A stretch of DNA of 48,865 bases from Nemertoderma westbladi (Eukaryota > Xenacoelomorpha > Nemertodermatida > Nemertodermatidae). Below the pieces are notes generated by a model. The model saw only the letters and a program-made list of their open reading frames with translations. It ran no database searches and had not been told where the DNA came from. Every line of letters begins with the position of its first letter. The first letter of the stretch is position 1. The position numbers and the translations under genes were made by a program. Below, one piece after another: positions 47,501-48,865 of this stretch. The stretch lies in NCBI GenBank assembly GCA_032718475.1, contig JAUCBJ010008724.1, forward strand, positions 1-48,865. Reading direction: 5' to 3'.

Positions 47501-48865
47501 GTAGATACGGTGTCACTCAAGTACTTGTTGGTAGATACGGTGTCACTCAAGTACTTGTTGGTAGATACGGTGTCACTCAAGTACTTGTTGGTAGATACGG
47601 TGTCACTCAAGTACTTGTTGGTAGATACGGTGTCACTCAAGTACTTGTTGGTAGATACGGTGTCACTCAAGTACTTGTTGGTAGATACGGTGTCACTCAA
47701 GTACTTGTTGGTAGATACGGTGTCACTCAAGTACTTGTTGGTAGATACGGTGTCACTCAAGTACTTGTTGGTAGATACGGTGTCACTCAAGTACTTGTTG
47801 GTAGATACGGTGTCACTCAAGTACTTGTTGGTAGATACGGTGTCACTCAAGTACTTGTTGGTAGATACGGTGTCACTCAAGTACTTGTTGGTAGATACGG
47901 TGTCACTCAAGTACTTGTTGGTAGATACGGTGTCACTCAAGTACTTGTTGGTAGATACGGTGTCACTCAAGTACTTGTTGGTAGATACGGTGTCACTCAA
48001 GTACTTGTTGGTAGATACGGTGTCACTCAAGTACTTGTTGGTAGATACGGTGTCACTCAAGTACTTGTTGGTAGATACGGTGTCACTCAAGTACTTGTTG
48101 GTAGATACGGTGTCACTCAAGTACTTGTTGGTAGATACGGTGTCACTCAAGTACTTGTTGGTAGATACGGTGTCACTCAAGTACTTGTTGGTAGATACGG
48201 TGTCACTCAAGTACTTGTTGGTAGATACGGTGTCACTCAAGTACTTGTTGGTAGATACGGTGTCACTCAAGTACTTGTTGGTAGATACGGTGTCACTCAA
48301 GTACTTGTTGGTAGATACGGTGTCACTCAAGTACTTGTTGGTAGATACGGTGTCACTCAAGTACTTGTTGGTAGATACGGTGTCACTCAAGTACTTGTTG
48401 GTAGATACGGTGTCACTCAAGTACTTGTTGGTAGATACGGTGTCACTCAAGTACTTGTTGGTAGATACGGTGTCACTCAAGTACTTGTTGGTAGATACGG
48501 TGTCACTCAAGTACTTGTTGGTAGATACGGTGTCACTCAAGTACTTGTTGGTAGATACGGTGTCACTCAAGTACTTGTTGGTAGATACGGTGTCACTCAA
48601 GTACTTGTTGGTAGATACGGTGTCACTCAAGTACTTGTTGGTAGATACGGTGTCACTCAAGTACTTGTTGGTAGATACGGTGTCACTCAAGTACTTGTTG
48701 GTAGATACGGTGTCACTCAAGTACTTGTTGGTAGATACGGTGTCACTCAAGTACTTGTTGGTAGATACGGTGTCACTCAAGTACTTGTTGGTAGATACGG
48801 TGTCACTCAAGTACTTGTTGGTAGATACGGTGTCACTCAAGTACTTGTTGGTAGATACGGTGTCA
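44503..48865 (+). repeat. 30-bp tandem repeat, at least 145 copies, continuing past the window edge
   Basis: The unit is GTAGATACGG, TGTCACTCAA, GTACTTGTTG. The commonest variant has TTACTTG in place of GTACTTG and recurs with a 270-bp (9-unit) period in the first 700 bp. From about 47,341 to the end some 50 units are identical. In the frame starting at 44498 each unit reads DTVSLKYLLV and no stop was seen from there to the window end. Another + frame is broken by a TAA at 45178, and the third has TAG in every unit. On the - strand a frame reading LSDTVSTNKY is broken wherever TTACTTG occurs. A 30-bp unit keeps frames open by arithmetic, so coding is unproven. Confidence 0.95.

Noticed and set aside
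45721-48840. Minus-strand open frames of LSDTVSTNKY repeats
   Set aside because: They are periodicity artefacts of the 30-bp unit. Each is broken wherever the common TTACTTG variant makes a TAA, so there is no sign of coding constraint on that strand.

Overview
The window is eukaryotic, most likely from an invertebrate metazoan. It shows GT-AG introns, two non-LTR retrotransposons, a cut-and-paste DNA transposon with TTAA target duplications, long minisatellites and AATAAA poly(A) signals. The style (RTE-like LINEs, a Kolobok-like element, very repetitive introns) would suit a marine lophotrochozoan such as a mollusc, but that placement is weak inference.

The only host gene I can identify is the 3' part of the casein kinase 2 catalytic subunit (CK2 alpha, CSNK2A orthologue) on the + strand. 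Its last three coding exons are at 7242-7324, 8185-8333 and 43689-43819. They join in frame and give the last ~120 residues of the kinase. The 5' exons are not in the window.

Layout: 1-2080 is non-coding sequence with a diverged direct repeat. 2080-5480 is a near-complete RTE-like LINE with one long open EN-RT frame. 5485-6757 is a second, 5'-truncated and broken LINE. 6758-7241 is plain intron. 7325-8184 is a CK2 alpha intron that is almost all an 18-copy, 45-bp tandem repeat. 8334-43688 is the last intron, about 35.4 kb, nearly all a 26-bp tandem repeat of roughly 1,200 copies. That array is split at 12476-15841 by a Kolobok-like transposon carrying an intact 581-codon transposase frame. 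43820-44497 holds the 3' UTR and flank. 44503 to the window edge is a third minisatellite, 30-bp unit, at least 145 copies.

The most striking observation is that both CK2 alpha intron arrays are built around the 5' splice site of the exon before them. Each 26-bp unit copies the last 19 nt of the exon plus its GTAAGTA donor, so one intron carries on the order of a thousand copies of its own splice donor. The 45-bp array begins exactly at the donor GT of its exon and repeats GTAAGT in nearly every unit. Both arrays share the core TCTGTAAGT. Using any decoy in place of the first donor puts a stop codon into the kinase frame almost at once. The third array may be similar: a good acceptor is followed directly by a peptide-like first copy that reads open to the window end.
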